Assembly (NCBI GenBank): GCA_030142905.1
Contig: JASJOG010000096.1
Span: 992,001 to 1,056,000, forward strand
Direction: 5' to 3'
Origin: Heliopora coerulea
Taxonomy: Eukaryota > Cnidaria > Anthozoa > Scleralcyonacea > Helioporidae
Length of the DNA: 64,000 nt
A model generated the notes under the pieces. It was given only the letters and a program-made list of their open reading frames with translations, was not told where the DNA came from and made no database searches. Every line of letters begins with the position of its first letter. Position 1 is the first letter of the stretch. Positions 53,860-64,000 of the stretch are shown here, in pieces. The position numbers were made by a program, and so were the translations under genes.

Positions 53860-56800
53860 TGACAATTTATTGGTAAGTTATTCCCAGGAAGTAAGTCCCA
53901 GGCCTCGGAAATATCAAACAATATTTTTTGTAATATAAGCCTGTAACAACATGGTGGACCATCGTATTGATCGTAAGCAGTAGTTATGAGTTCGGAGACA
54001 TGCCTTTCGTGTTTTGAAACATTTCAGGAACAAACCGAATCGAAATCTGATTGATGGGACGTCCAACACAAATATGGAATTTAATGATTAGCCATATGTT
54101 GTTTACCGTTCATCTCCCTACATATTTAAAACGTGTCTGACATTGGTGAAAAAACGCAGAAGTTTAAAGGAGAAAATTTTTAAAATAGATCAAAGTCGAA
54201 CGTCGCAGGCTACGTATTAGGGAGTTTACGAAAACACGACGTGAAGGTCAAGGACGACGTGTCCTTACAATGAGATTTTTATTGTAAAACAAAAGAAACG
54301 AATAATTTGTAATCCCTAGAGTATTCTTCACGCCGTCCTGGTTAAGGGAAAACCGTGGTGAAGAGTACTTCCACATTTTCAAGAAACAAAGCCGGCTCTT
54401 AAAACACTGAGAGCTTAAGTATATCTCACAAGAAACGTTAATCGACTAACCAGAATTACTTGGAAGCATTTAGCAGAAAGGAAAAGAACATTTTCAATTT
54501 AGCATTTGAGGTTTGCTTCACGGAGGTACGATCTAAATTACTTTGTTTACTGGCATCGGGTTTGCAGCTTTCGTAAACTTCCTAGTCAGTGATGAACGAC
54601 TTGTTTGATTAGCCAAAGGGGTGAGGGAACTGCCTTAACATAAGAGAGGAGATATTAGTGAAAGGATGAGATACTAGATAAGTTTATATGGGAAATAGTA
54701 CTATCAGTATCTCCTCCATGAATTTATCATCATTTTGCTAAACCATCATTATTTCTAGTTGACTTGAGCAACAATGCACCTTCTTTATGTTTAAAAAAGT
54801 CCTTCCTGTTGACGAGATTGGCTTCAGTATTGCCTGTTTCTCTTAGTCAATACAATTTTTAAAGACAAACTCCAAACTGTCAAGAGGATTGGCGTCACGT
54901 CACTTCTCAATTAATGCACGAGCCAAGAGATTTATCGCGGTGAGTTAAAATTTGTGAAACGCATACTCATCGGATTTCGGGTCCTGGAACGAGAAAAACA
55001 ATACTGCTACTTAACTGGACAGCAATTTCTATTGTGATGCTCCACTTCCTTACTGCTTGATAGAACCATAGTTGATAGAACAATGTGATAGTGTACACTG
55101 AAGGTTAGTACTTACTGAGGTAATGAATTTTATAGATATTTATAGCAGCCAGTAGTGAATTTTAAAGCTGAAACAGAGATCATTTGTTGTTGCTGCAACC
55201 AACTGCTTTAATAGGTCTCGATACAATAGTTCCAGTAATATCCGTCTTACTACATTCTAAAAGCTCCAATTGTAGAATCTTCGTATAAGTTTGTTTAAAC
55301 GTAATCTTCTTGAGCTTTAGAACTTTACCTCTGCCTTAATGCAAGTCTTTACCTCCCATTTACTCCAGAAGAGTATTTTTAAAGCATTATCAGTGACAAA
55401 TAAAATTACTCCGATCATTGCGTTGTAGCACTTAGAAACGACATTCGTATGGAACTCGTAACATTCAGTCAGACATTTATTGATAACTTAGCTGTCAATG
55501 CCAAGGGACATGCTCAGCTCAGGGGAAATTCTCGGCATAAGGTAAATGAAAAGCGATAGAAAGTCTTGATTGTGTAATATATTCATGCACTAACATGACT
55601 CTGTCTTGTTCTAAAGCCTAATGAAAACAATCCGGTTGGTTGCGTCGACAACTGCTTTTCTTGCTTTATATGATGAAACAAGATATGCTGTAATGAACCA
55701 TAGTAGAAATCTTATTTCATTTTAGAACTTTGGATTGTAATGATTATGTAAGTGTTTTCGTTCATGATATGTTGTTATACGTAATACGATCCACTTAACC
55801 TGCCTGGACCGGTAATCTTCATTGACAACTAGTTTAACAACTATTGTTTTGTTAAGGATTGCTCTGTTTCAAGCTGCACCTTCTAATTAGTAGTTTTAAC
55901 AGATTTATTTAAAACTGACCGTAGAAATTGAAAAATCTTCGTTACATTTACGCAAATTATCCTCATATAGTCTCTTGGTTGTTTCGAAACCTTTCAGTTT
56001 GTTTACCTAAGTTCATTCGCTCAAACATATAATGCATCTGAGTCACCGCCTTTCCGGGAGGCAAATGCAAACATATAAGAATTAGAATCCAGCTAAAAAT
56101 TTTCAACTGTAAAACCATAACGATAAGAGACAATCAACACAACATAACTCTTTTGTCTAACGTTTCGTTACTTATATATAACTATATAAGGGTGAACTAA
56201 GAAGTGAACAAATCAATCCAAATAAGACGATAAGATTGCCAGTTGCAAGTGACATGCTGCCTGTAATGTACGTTCATCTTAGCGGAGCACTTAAAGTTGT
56301 TCTAATCTACGACTAGTACAAAAGCTAAATGGACAATCATCAAAACGATAGTTAATAGAGACGTTATTTGTCGTATAATTAAAGTGTTGGACCTGTCATT
56401 TAAAGACCATTGCACTATAGTTGGCAGCTTAGCGAGTGATATTCGAAGTATCAAGGATGAGTTGACTGTGAAGCGCACACAAGTAAAAGATGTACCTTCG
56501 ACTAAAATGGCGTCGCTCATGTCTGTTGACCTACTAGACTTTGGGTTACTAAATTCGTTTTAAAAAAAAAACATCGAAAACAAAGCCATGTAGCCGAACT
56601 GTCGGCCTCTCGGCGCTAGACCAAACATCTCATAACCTTTAATGAATAATTCCAACTGCAAATGCATTCATGATCAGTCGATCAGATATGCATTTACAGT
56701 GAACTCCCTATCAACGGACACCCCTCTAAAAGACGTTCCAGTCGTTTATCCATTGTTTTAATATAACTGATTAATAGGATTTGCATTATGTAATTAAAAT

Positions 56801-56958
56801 ACACTAATATTGATTATGTTTGGCAAACAATAACAGAAGTGCAGCTGTGAAAAGTTCAAACTTCGTGCGCTGGCGACATGGTAGAAACAGAATGCTAAGA
56901 TTTCAAGCTTAATAGCTTTGTCAGAAACGTCAAGATTTCAAACGTTTGTCCGTTGTAA
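53860..56958. other. Gene-poor spacer
   Basis: Three kilobases without a recognisable gene, domain or bounded repeat. ORFs are few and short. At 56698 cagtgaactccctatcaacg followed by gacacccctct resembles a pogo/Tigger-type end without a partner. Confidence 0.45.
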
Positions 56959-57260
56959 CACTGGCTTGTTGACTGTAACAATAACATTAACATTAACACA
57001 AACAGCACACTGGCTTGTTGACTGTAACAATAACATAAACATTAACACAAACAGCACACTGGCTTGTTGACTGTAACAGTAACATAAACATTAACACAAA
57101 CAGCACACTGGCTTGTTGACTGTAACAATAACATAAACATTAACACAAACAGCACACTGGCTTGTTGACTGTAACAGTAACATAAACATTAACACAAACA
57201 GCACACTGGCTTGTTGACTGTAACAGTAACATAAACATTAACACAAACAGCACACTGGCT
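56959..57260. repeat. 49-bp minisatellite, six full units
   Basis: Units start at 56959, 57008, 57057, 57106, 57155 and 57204, with a partial seventh at 57253. Each begins CACTGGCTTGTTGACTGTAA and ends ACATTAACACAAACAGCA. Units differ by caataac versus cagtaac in the order A, A, G, A, G, G, and the first has cattaac for cataaac. High identity suggests recent expansion. Confidence 0.95.
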
Positions 57261-57354
57261 CAGAAGAAAATAGTCATGAAAGAAAGGTTCTAAGTCCTCC
57301 ATTTTTCCGCCATTCACTGCTTGCATTATTGGCTGATATTGTATTTACTGGATA

Positions 57355-57693
57355 AAGGGGTGGTGCCAGAGGGGGGCAGAGGGGCTACAGTCTCCCTGTC
57401 GGGAAAAATTAACAATTCTTCGGAGAATTTTACTGATGATAATACATTTATATAATGTACAAACTATGAGTATATGTGATTGATTTAGCCAAGAGAGATA
57501 ATCGAGTTTTCTCTTTATGTCAGATCTAAAAGTAAATTGTTTATAATCAGTTGTTGCGATTATTCTTGCGAAAAACATGTTTTCGACCTTCAGATAAGAG
57601 AATTATAAAGCGGGCGTGGTCCTGACCCCTCTGATTTAGCGCCATGTCGGGGGCGTTAGCCCCAGGGTCGGAGAATTCCTGGCACCACCACTG
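57355..57693. mobile_element. Candidate short hAT-like element (339 bp)
   Basis: The right end, read inward, is CAGTGGTGGTGCCAGGAATT; the left end is AAGGGGTGGTGCCAGAGGG, matching after the first base. The flanking octamers ACTGGATA and ACTGAATG agree at six of eight. There is no coding capacity. The call rests on this combination. Confidence 0.55.
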
Positions 57694-58628
57694 ACTGAAT
57701 GAAGTGGAAACAAAATGACCGTTACACATGATTAACCACTTTATCATCTTTCATGACAATGACTGTGTTGATATCATTCTTATTTTGTGGTTCACGTGTA
57801 CCGGCTGCAAACATTCACCTACTGTGGGTGTCCATCTTGATATACATTATGGCCACGAATAAACGCTTCAAAACTAAATGAATCTCGCATTTCAACGTTT
57901 TATTATATTCAAGATTGAATGTGAGCAAATACAGGTATGCTGTGGTAAAATCATAAATGGCATCATTTTAACCAGAAAAAAGACAAGTGGAAACACGAGG
58001 CGTAGTCGAATGTTTTCTACTATTTTTTCCGGTTGAAATGGCGTCATGAGTGTTTCTATCACAGTACAGACTGAGAGACATGAAAGCTATTTTTAGAAGA
58101 TGTCCTACGTGTTCTAGAAGATAACTGAGGTTTCTTTCCATATCTTCTTGACGTCATGTATATTTCTGTATTCTTATATAAAATAACAACGACGTCATTC
58201 ATGTCTCTGTAGTCTGGGAGAAAAAAGGTTTGTCCTATCAGAGCATGCGTAGTGTGCATGCATGTGTTATTTTATAATTATCCATAATATTCGTAGCCGT
58301 ATGAATTAATGTTAATGATTAAACTCCATGTTCCTTGACAGTTATCAAATCAACGCTAGTTGCAGTAGTATTTATGCTAGATAAACAATGATGAAAAACA
58401 AAGAATACCCACTCAATCGTTAAATAAATGTTGCTTATAGGCTCTTATCAGTAAGCACTTTTGCCTTCATCGTGCCATGTAAAATTGGTCAAAATAACAT
58501 TATCTTACCCCATTATAACAACTTATTAATTGTCATTAGCCTTACTTTGCTTCGCTCTTTCTATTAAGAATCGGACTGTGAACTTAAGGAATTTCGCAAG
58601 ATCAACACATCAAGGATAAGAGAGCCAA
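57694..58628. other. Upstream region of the cysteine-rich gene
   Basis: No repeat or coding sequence recognised. It should contain the promoter of the gene at 58629, but no clear TATA box or initiator is visible. Confidence 0.35.
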
Positions 58629-59723
58629 ATGTTCTACCTACATCAACAGAGAATGCATTTCTCTTTTGCCTTCCAAACATTCATGCTAACCTGTTTATTT
58701 TTCTCCGTGTTATCCAATGACGCCATCTGCCAGCCGATTGACGTTTTGAGGAACTCTTGCCTTCCACTCTGTTTGGAACAAAAATGTGACTTGTGGACTT
58801 GTGGGCTTAACAGTTCTTTCCTAGAAATCTGTTCTCAAAGCTGTTATGGGCGTTCCTGTTCTAATTTGTCTTGTAACCAATTTGTCGGGCAATGCACCCA
58901 ATATTGCGATGGATGCAAGTTAATGATGTGCAATTCTTCTAAGTGTGAACAGCGCTGTGGGGGACAATGCAACGATATAACCTGTAATTCCAATGAAACT
59001 TGTGTTCAGAGCTGTCATCGCTGCAATTCCTTACGTTGTCATTCAAATAGAGCTTGCAAGCAAACATGTCTGAAATCAGACTGTTTAATGGAATGCGCTG
59101 AGTCTAATCAGTGTCTGCAAAATTGCTATGGTAGAGGATGTATTGGTGAATGTTCGGGAAACGACCATTGCATTCAAACATGTCACACCAACGCAACATG
59201 TGGGCAGCTGGTTTGTGATTCACGTTCGTGTTTACAAAAATGTGATAAAAATTCAAAATGTACTGGACTACGTTGCACTGGTCAGCGCTGCACACAAAGT
59301 AGTTTTGTTAAAGAATCTACATTGAATTGCTCTTCGTCTGTTTGTATACAGAATGCTTACCTTGACAGCAGTAATTTGTCATGTGAAAATACCTATGGGA
59401 GTTGTCAGCAATTGTGCTTGGGCCGCGGTTGTTCAATGAATTGCGGCAATAATGTTAAAACATGTGAACAAAAATGCGATGGTGGTTTCTGCAACATGAT
59501 TTGCCCTCCAGGGATTGAAACTTGCGAAATGCATTGTGGTGGTGGAGGATGTACTTTCTTCTGTAATGCAAACCGTTGTTTCGTTACTTGTGAAGGTGGT
59601 CGCTGTGAAAGTGTCGGGAAAAAACGTGGAAAATGTAGCTCAGCCGTACTGTATCAAGTCAATTCCAGCTTTTTACTTCTTGTAGTTAGTATGTTATTTA
59701 GGGTAAGTGGGTATTTTCTGTAA
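58629..59723 (+). CDS. Secreted cysteine-rich repeat protein, possible GPI anchor, intronless
   Basis: An uninterrupted 364-codon frame. The N-terminus has a signal peptide; the hydrophobic core AFQTFMLTCLFFSVL follows a second Met at residue 9, which may be the real start (58653). The mature part has about 57 cysteines spaced mostly C-x3-C-x4-C-x3-C-x5/6-C, as in CLQNCYGRGCIGEC and CEQKCDGGFCNMIC, so roughly 11-residue half-repeats run from residue 35 to 325. Several N-x-S/T sites are present. After GKC the protein ends with a hydrophobic tail (SSFLLLVVSMLF...GYFL), compatible with a GPI signal or single membrane anchor. Expected location is the cell surface or outside. I do not recognise a named family. 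The frame could be one large exon of a longer gene, but signal peptide, stop and downstream AATAAA favour a complete gene. Confidence 0.8.
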   Translation: MFYLHQQRMHFSFAFQTFMLTCLFFSVLSNDAICQPIDVLRNSCLPLCLEQKCDLWTCGLNSSFLEICSQSCYGRSCSNLSCNQFVGQCTQYCDGCKLMMCNSSKCEQRCGGQCNDITCNSNETCVQSCHRCNSLRCHSNRACKQTCLKSDCLMECAESNQCLQNCYGRGCIGECSGNDHCIQTCHTNATCGQLVCDSRSCLQKCDKNSKCTGLRCTGQRCTQSSFVKESTLNCSSSVCIQNAYLDSSNLSCENTYGSCQQLCLGRGCSMNCGNNVKTCEQKCDGGFCNMICPPGIETCEMHCGGGGCTFFCNANRCFVTCEGGRCESVGKKRGKCSSAVLYQVNSSFLLLVVSMLFRVSGYFL

Positions 59724-59966
59724 TTTTTTCTATCCGTATCGCAATGTCGTTCTCTCCAGGACTCAGGTACCTAGACTGGGAATTTTTGATAATCTGAGGA
59801 GGCTCACAAGATTGCATGGCCTACTTTAACTGTGTATCATTATGAAGTTTGTACATTATTTAACCTAATAGTGGACCAATCGAGATGGAGAACTAGTATC
59901 GTTAAAATCATGGCAATGAGCTGACTGTTGTGTTTTATTTACCTTTACATAATTTAAACGGCTGAA

Positions 59967-59972
59967 AATAAA
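59967..59972 (+). terminator. Candidate polyadenylation signal AATAAA
   Basis: AATAAA 244 bases after the stop codon of the cysteine-rich gene, before the foldback element begins at 60010. A reasonable 3' end; unproven. Confidence 0.45.
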
Positions 59973-60009
59973 CTGCAACTAATCGGACTTTGCTGTTAGC
60001 CTTTGGAAA

Positions 60010-61504
60010 CCGTAGGACAGCTGGCTCCAGGTTCAATGTGAACCTGAAGCCACATTCGATTTTTTTGAAGTAAAATCGCTCTATTTGCCAAACGGCTTAG
60101 TGCATTCACATAATTTTTTCTTGTCATTATTCTTCAATGTATCCAAGATTATATGAAGAAATCTGGGGGACTTACTTGTTACACTTTGCCAAGGGTAACT
60201 CGGCAAAGTTTAGTCTGTTGTAGACTTAGTAGCACATTCGACGCCATTGCAAATGATGGTGGCCGCAACAACAAGAGATTTTCAAGGCCTTTGAGGGTAG
60301 AAATTCAAACGTTTTTGGTATGTCACGCATGCTGAAGTCCAGCAGGACGCTATCCACCCGTTAAATGAGATATACTCGTCTACATGTTGAAGGACAACTC
60401 GCCCAAAATAGTTTGTCGACTCATGACAAGACACGTATTTGTTCATTTCACACAACCGAGATTGACAGGCGCCGGCTTATGAGCAGACCTTGTGCCAAAT
60501 TGCATCGCTTTTGGCAGACTTTTTTACTACGTCACTTTTGCCAACGAAATTTCGAAGCGTATTAGGCTGACTAGAGTTGAAAAACGTCCGTCAAAAACTC
60601 TAAAGAACTAGTCAAAACACGAGCTCTCAACTGGCGACTCCAGCCGTTTTGGAATATGACAGCGAAGAGTGGTAGCATAACAAGAATTCCTTTTGAAAAT
60701 TTACCGACATATTCTCTGTCTATTCAATTGTCAACATTTGGGAAAAGCTGAGTAATAGTTTTAAGTTGAAAGCATCATTCAGTCACTCCTGGAAAGCCAA
60801 CATCCAGCGAGGACAAACTTCTTAAACATCACAGCTTGTCATCTTCGTTGCCATATTCCAAATCGGCGGGAGTCGCCAGTTGAGAGCTCGTGTTTTGACG
60901 AGTTCTTCAGAGTTCTTGACAAACGATGTTCAACTCTAGTCAACCTATTATGCTTCAAAATTTCGTTGGCAAAAGTGACGTAAAAAAATTTGCCAAAAGC
61001 GATGCAATTTGGCACAAGGACTTCTTATAAGCCGGCGCTTGTCAATCTCGGTTGTGTGAAATGAACAAATACGCGTCCTGTCACGAGTCGACAAACTATT
61101 TTGGGCGAGTTGTCCTTTAGCATGTAGACGAGTATATCTCATTTAACGGGTGGATAGCGTCCTACTGGACTTCAGCATGCGTGACATACCAAAAACTTTT
61201 GAATTTCTACTCTCAAAGGCCTAGAAAATCTCTTGTTGCGGCCACCATCATTTGCGATGGCGTCGAGTGCGCTACAACATCTACAACAAACTAAACTTTG
61301 TCGAGTTCCCTGGGCAAAGTATAACGAGTAAGTCCCCCAGATTTCTTCATATAATCTTGGATATATTGAAGAATTATGACAAGAAAAAGTTATGTGAATA
61401 CACGAAGCCGTTTGGCATATAGAACGATTTTACTTACAAAAAAAGTCGCATGTGGCTCCAGCTTCGGATTGGAGTTGGGAACCTGGAGCCAGTTGTCCTA
61501 CGGT
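60010..61504. mobile_element. Large foldback element (arms about 660 bp)
   Basis: The left end CCGTAGGACAGCTGGCTCCA and the right end, read inward, CCGTAGGACAACTGGCTCCA are inverted copies; similarity continues through both arms (for example gaagaaatctgggggactta and its complement near 61325, and ctctcaactggcgactcc at 60628 and its complement at 60868). Identity is about 85-90% by eye, with a loop near 60675-60840. Each arm carries a similar 65-codon frame (60365-60565 plus, 60948-61142 minus). Terminal bases themselves contain a short inverted repeat (ctccaggttc...gaacctg). No target duplication was found. Confidence 0.8.
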
Positions 61505-64000
61505 CCTGTGGAAGTCGTTTTGAAATATGTCTAATGTTAATCGCTGATTGGTATGAACTCTTCACACATTTGTGTTTTTTGCTTAATCTGCGTAAATTAA
61601 GACAATATTTATGTATCACCGCGGTAGGGCTGAACTCTTTTGATATCATAGAGAGGTAAACCGCCTAAAAGAAACAATGTACTTTGGAATTTTCGTTTTC
61701 CACGGAAGGACAGAGTGAAATATTAGGGGGAGCTGTTGCATGAAAATGAACTCGATGTCGAATCTGGCAATTCTAATGCACGATTGTATGGTGAACCTGA
61801 TGTTACCATGGATACTGTCAGTTTGAGGTTTACTTTCCCTTTCTCAGAGAATAAGAACAATCAAGATGCCAATTCAGTCAAACCAATCTTAAAGAACACA
61901 ATTTGATGAACGTGACAACAAATGGCCCACCCAATTAAGCTGTATGCACAGAGAAAGATATTGAACGGAAAAACATTGCAAAAAACTGGTAAAAAATTCC
62001 AAAAACTTTTAAGTTCTAAAATTCCCAAGGAATCATTAAAGGCAGAGAAAGTTTCCAGCATGTTTATTAAAGAGTAATTAAATGAGAGTGAAATGGGATA
62101 TCATATTCCAAAGCAAGATGTAGCTACAAAGTGGTTGGGTTAATTCTTCAGGGCTTAATGATTGAAGTTTGCAGCAATAGTGAAAAGGGAACCATATCTT
62201 CCAGGTCATGGCCCATTATAAGAATGGCCAGTCTGATGAGCAGCAAATTTGGCATGATTTTATCGTCTAGTCACTGTCACACCAATGCAACATGCAAATT
62301 TTTTATCATATAATGTTGCTGCTGATAAGTTCAACCTGCACCATTCAGATGTTTTCTACTGATGAAAATCACCTGGACCTATTACTTGGATTGTCTGAAT
62401 CAACAGAACGAAAAACAAACACTGCTGTGTCTCTCCCATCACAGAAGTTGTTTTATTCACAACCACATGGCATGAGTTGTTTGACAAGATCACTAGCACT
62501 GTGACTGATTGTGAAGGTCTGAATACTGGAGAATACAGAAATCTCTGGTAAACCTTTATTAGAGCATAAATTGAACTCTGCATTTAATTTAAACCTTCTT
62601 TGGATCCAAATTAGGCCGATTGGACTTGGCTTTAGGTGATGTAACCAATATGGAAAAAGAAGTTGGAAAACTAGTTTCGGATGCAAGTGATTTGTCTCCA
62701 TACATCTATACCTGGGAAGTTTGTACAGGTTGCACCAATAAACTGCATGATAATAGTTGATATGTAACTGTAATTTAAAGTTACACGGAGGTAAATTTAT
62801 GTCCACTTTTAGTATCCTTCATAAGGGTTAAAAAGCCACGACATTTATAATTGTATTTAGTCTTTTAATTCGTAAATTAGTAACCCATTGCAACATCTCT
62901 TTCTCCTAAACGAGAAATGTGCTTTACCATAGATGTAAAATTGCAAGTATTGTCCCAGTATTGTCAACAATATAGCCAATGAAAATATCTACGTAAAAAC
63001 GCCTACCCTGATCTGAAATTTTGTTCCCGGGCCCCCTAAGTTCAACTACAGTGGCTTCCTACGCCACTGAAGCATACTGTTTTTATGGCAAGCTCTTGTT
63101 AACTACCTACGCTAACCAAATGACACAGCCAAAGTTGACAAAGCTGAAGATGCTGTGCTTTATCTCTGATGTCCTGCTTCTCTTCTCAAAATTTTATAGA
63201 AATCTCTTATGTGTGCAGGATAACCAACTCACCAATGTGTATTTTCACTGGAACCATAAATTGCTAAATCTTATGAAGCAGCCCGATTGTTTGAATGCAA
63301 CTGAGAGAAGTATTGACTAGTACGACTCTGCCAACCACGCATGTTTTCTCTGGATTTTATTGGTTTCCTCCAGCAGTAAAAGGCCGATCAACGGAAGCCG
63401 TGGCAAGAACTCCCAGTAGAACAGATTATTCAGCTGATAGGGAAATCTAGTCTAAATAAAGGCGTTTTACTTTTACTTTAAATTTTTAGATTTCACTTTT
63501 TATTTTGCGGAAAACCGTGCCACCCTATTTTAGTATTATAGTATTTACAGAACATCTGTTTCATGATATTTTAAATTTGTAAATATAAATGTGTGACGCC
63601 CCTCGTGGAAATCAGCTAATGTTGTCGAGGTCAGCGTAGTTAAACAAAGTTTTACCATACCGTACCATTACGGCCTTGGTCCTTCTCTAGTGTTCTTCTT
63701 GATGAACAGAACTTAAATTTTCTGCTATACGCTTGAAATCATACAATCAGTTTTGAATTCCTGACTGAAAGGTATAGTCTGTATTTTGGTAGAAGCGGAC
63801 GGCTGAGTCTCTAAGAAGGTACAACAGAGGTACCAGACACTGAACTAAAAACGTGTGATAAATTCATAGCACCAGATTTAAATTTTGCTTCATTTGCTTT
63901 ACAAATTGAAATGCTTGCACTAGATTTGGTAAGTTAACCCGTGCTTTTGAAGTAACTGAAGCCTGGACGTTTTGCAAAAACTAGCAAATTGGTTACGGCC
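61505..64000. other. Right-end spacer
   Basis: No gene is confirmed. Near 61920-62060 the plus strand reads HPIKLYAQRKILNGKTLQKT then GKKFQKLLSSKIPKESLKAE without a stop, which could be a decayed coding sequence of unknown kind. At 63049-63072 cagtggcttcctacgccactg is a short perfect-ended inverted repeat. The window ends inside unique-looking sequence. Confidence 0.35.

Noticed and set aside
62272..62296. Link between CHTNATC here and CHTNATC in the cysteine-rich protein
   Set aside because: A single 20-base match with one mismatch in 64 kb can occur by chance, and no other repeat of the gene is found here.
1..64000. CRISPR arrays, operons, bacterial origins or riboswitches
   Set aside because: The sequence is eukaryotic, and the only regular tandem array (56959-57260) has no spacers.

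Overview
This window reads as nuclear DNA from an animal, most likely an anthozoan cnidarian (coral or sea anemone). It is AT-rich and intron-rich, it has one clear mitochondrial-type nuclear gene with GT-AG introns, and it is crowded with decayed hAT, mariner, LINE-type, Penelope-like and tRNA-SINE elements. There are no operons, ribosome binding sites, rRNA genes or CRISPR arrays. The taxon is an inference from gene architecture and element types, not a database result.

Two host genes can be supported. The first is a plus-strand orthologue of AIFM1 (apoptosis-inducing factor, mitochondrial). It has 17 coding exons between 10461 and 40575, and all 16 junctions keep phase to give a 640-residue protein: targeting peptide and membrane segment, acidic linker, FAD-binding fold, NADH-binding fold and C-terminal AIF domain. 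The second is a plus-strand intronless gene at 58629-59723. It encodes a secretory protein of 364 residues with about 58 cysteines in short repeats and a hydrophobic C-terminus that could be a GPI signal. I do not recognise its family.

Layout: 1-3788 is a broken hAT transposon with a LINE fragment nested in its 3' part. 6303-9400 is a nearly full-length but mutated minus-strand LINE (endonuclease plus reverse transcriptase). 10461-40575 is AIFM1, whose introns carry a short hAT-like element with an exact 8-bp target duplication, three Penelope-like GIY-YIG fragments, a LINE that reads in frame out of exon 9, SINEs and foldback elements. 41837-42812 is an almost perfect palindrome with 470-bp arms. 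44-46 kb holds SINEs, a degenerate trinucleotide tract and LINE tails. 47374-49500 is a LINE fragment split by a mariner. 51031-53851 is an end-to-end hAT with 8-bp target duplications. 56959-57260 is a 49-bp minisatellite. 58.6-59.7 kb is the cysteine-rich gene. 60010-61504 is a second large foldback.

The two genes show no sign of working together. The mobile elements record several rounds of insertion: LINE in hAT, mariner in LINE, and a palindrome inside hAT. No transposase or reverse transcriptase here is intact, although the second hAT is close.
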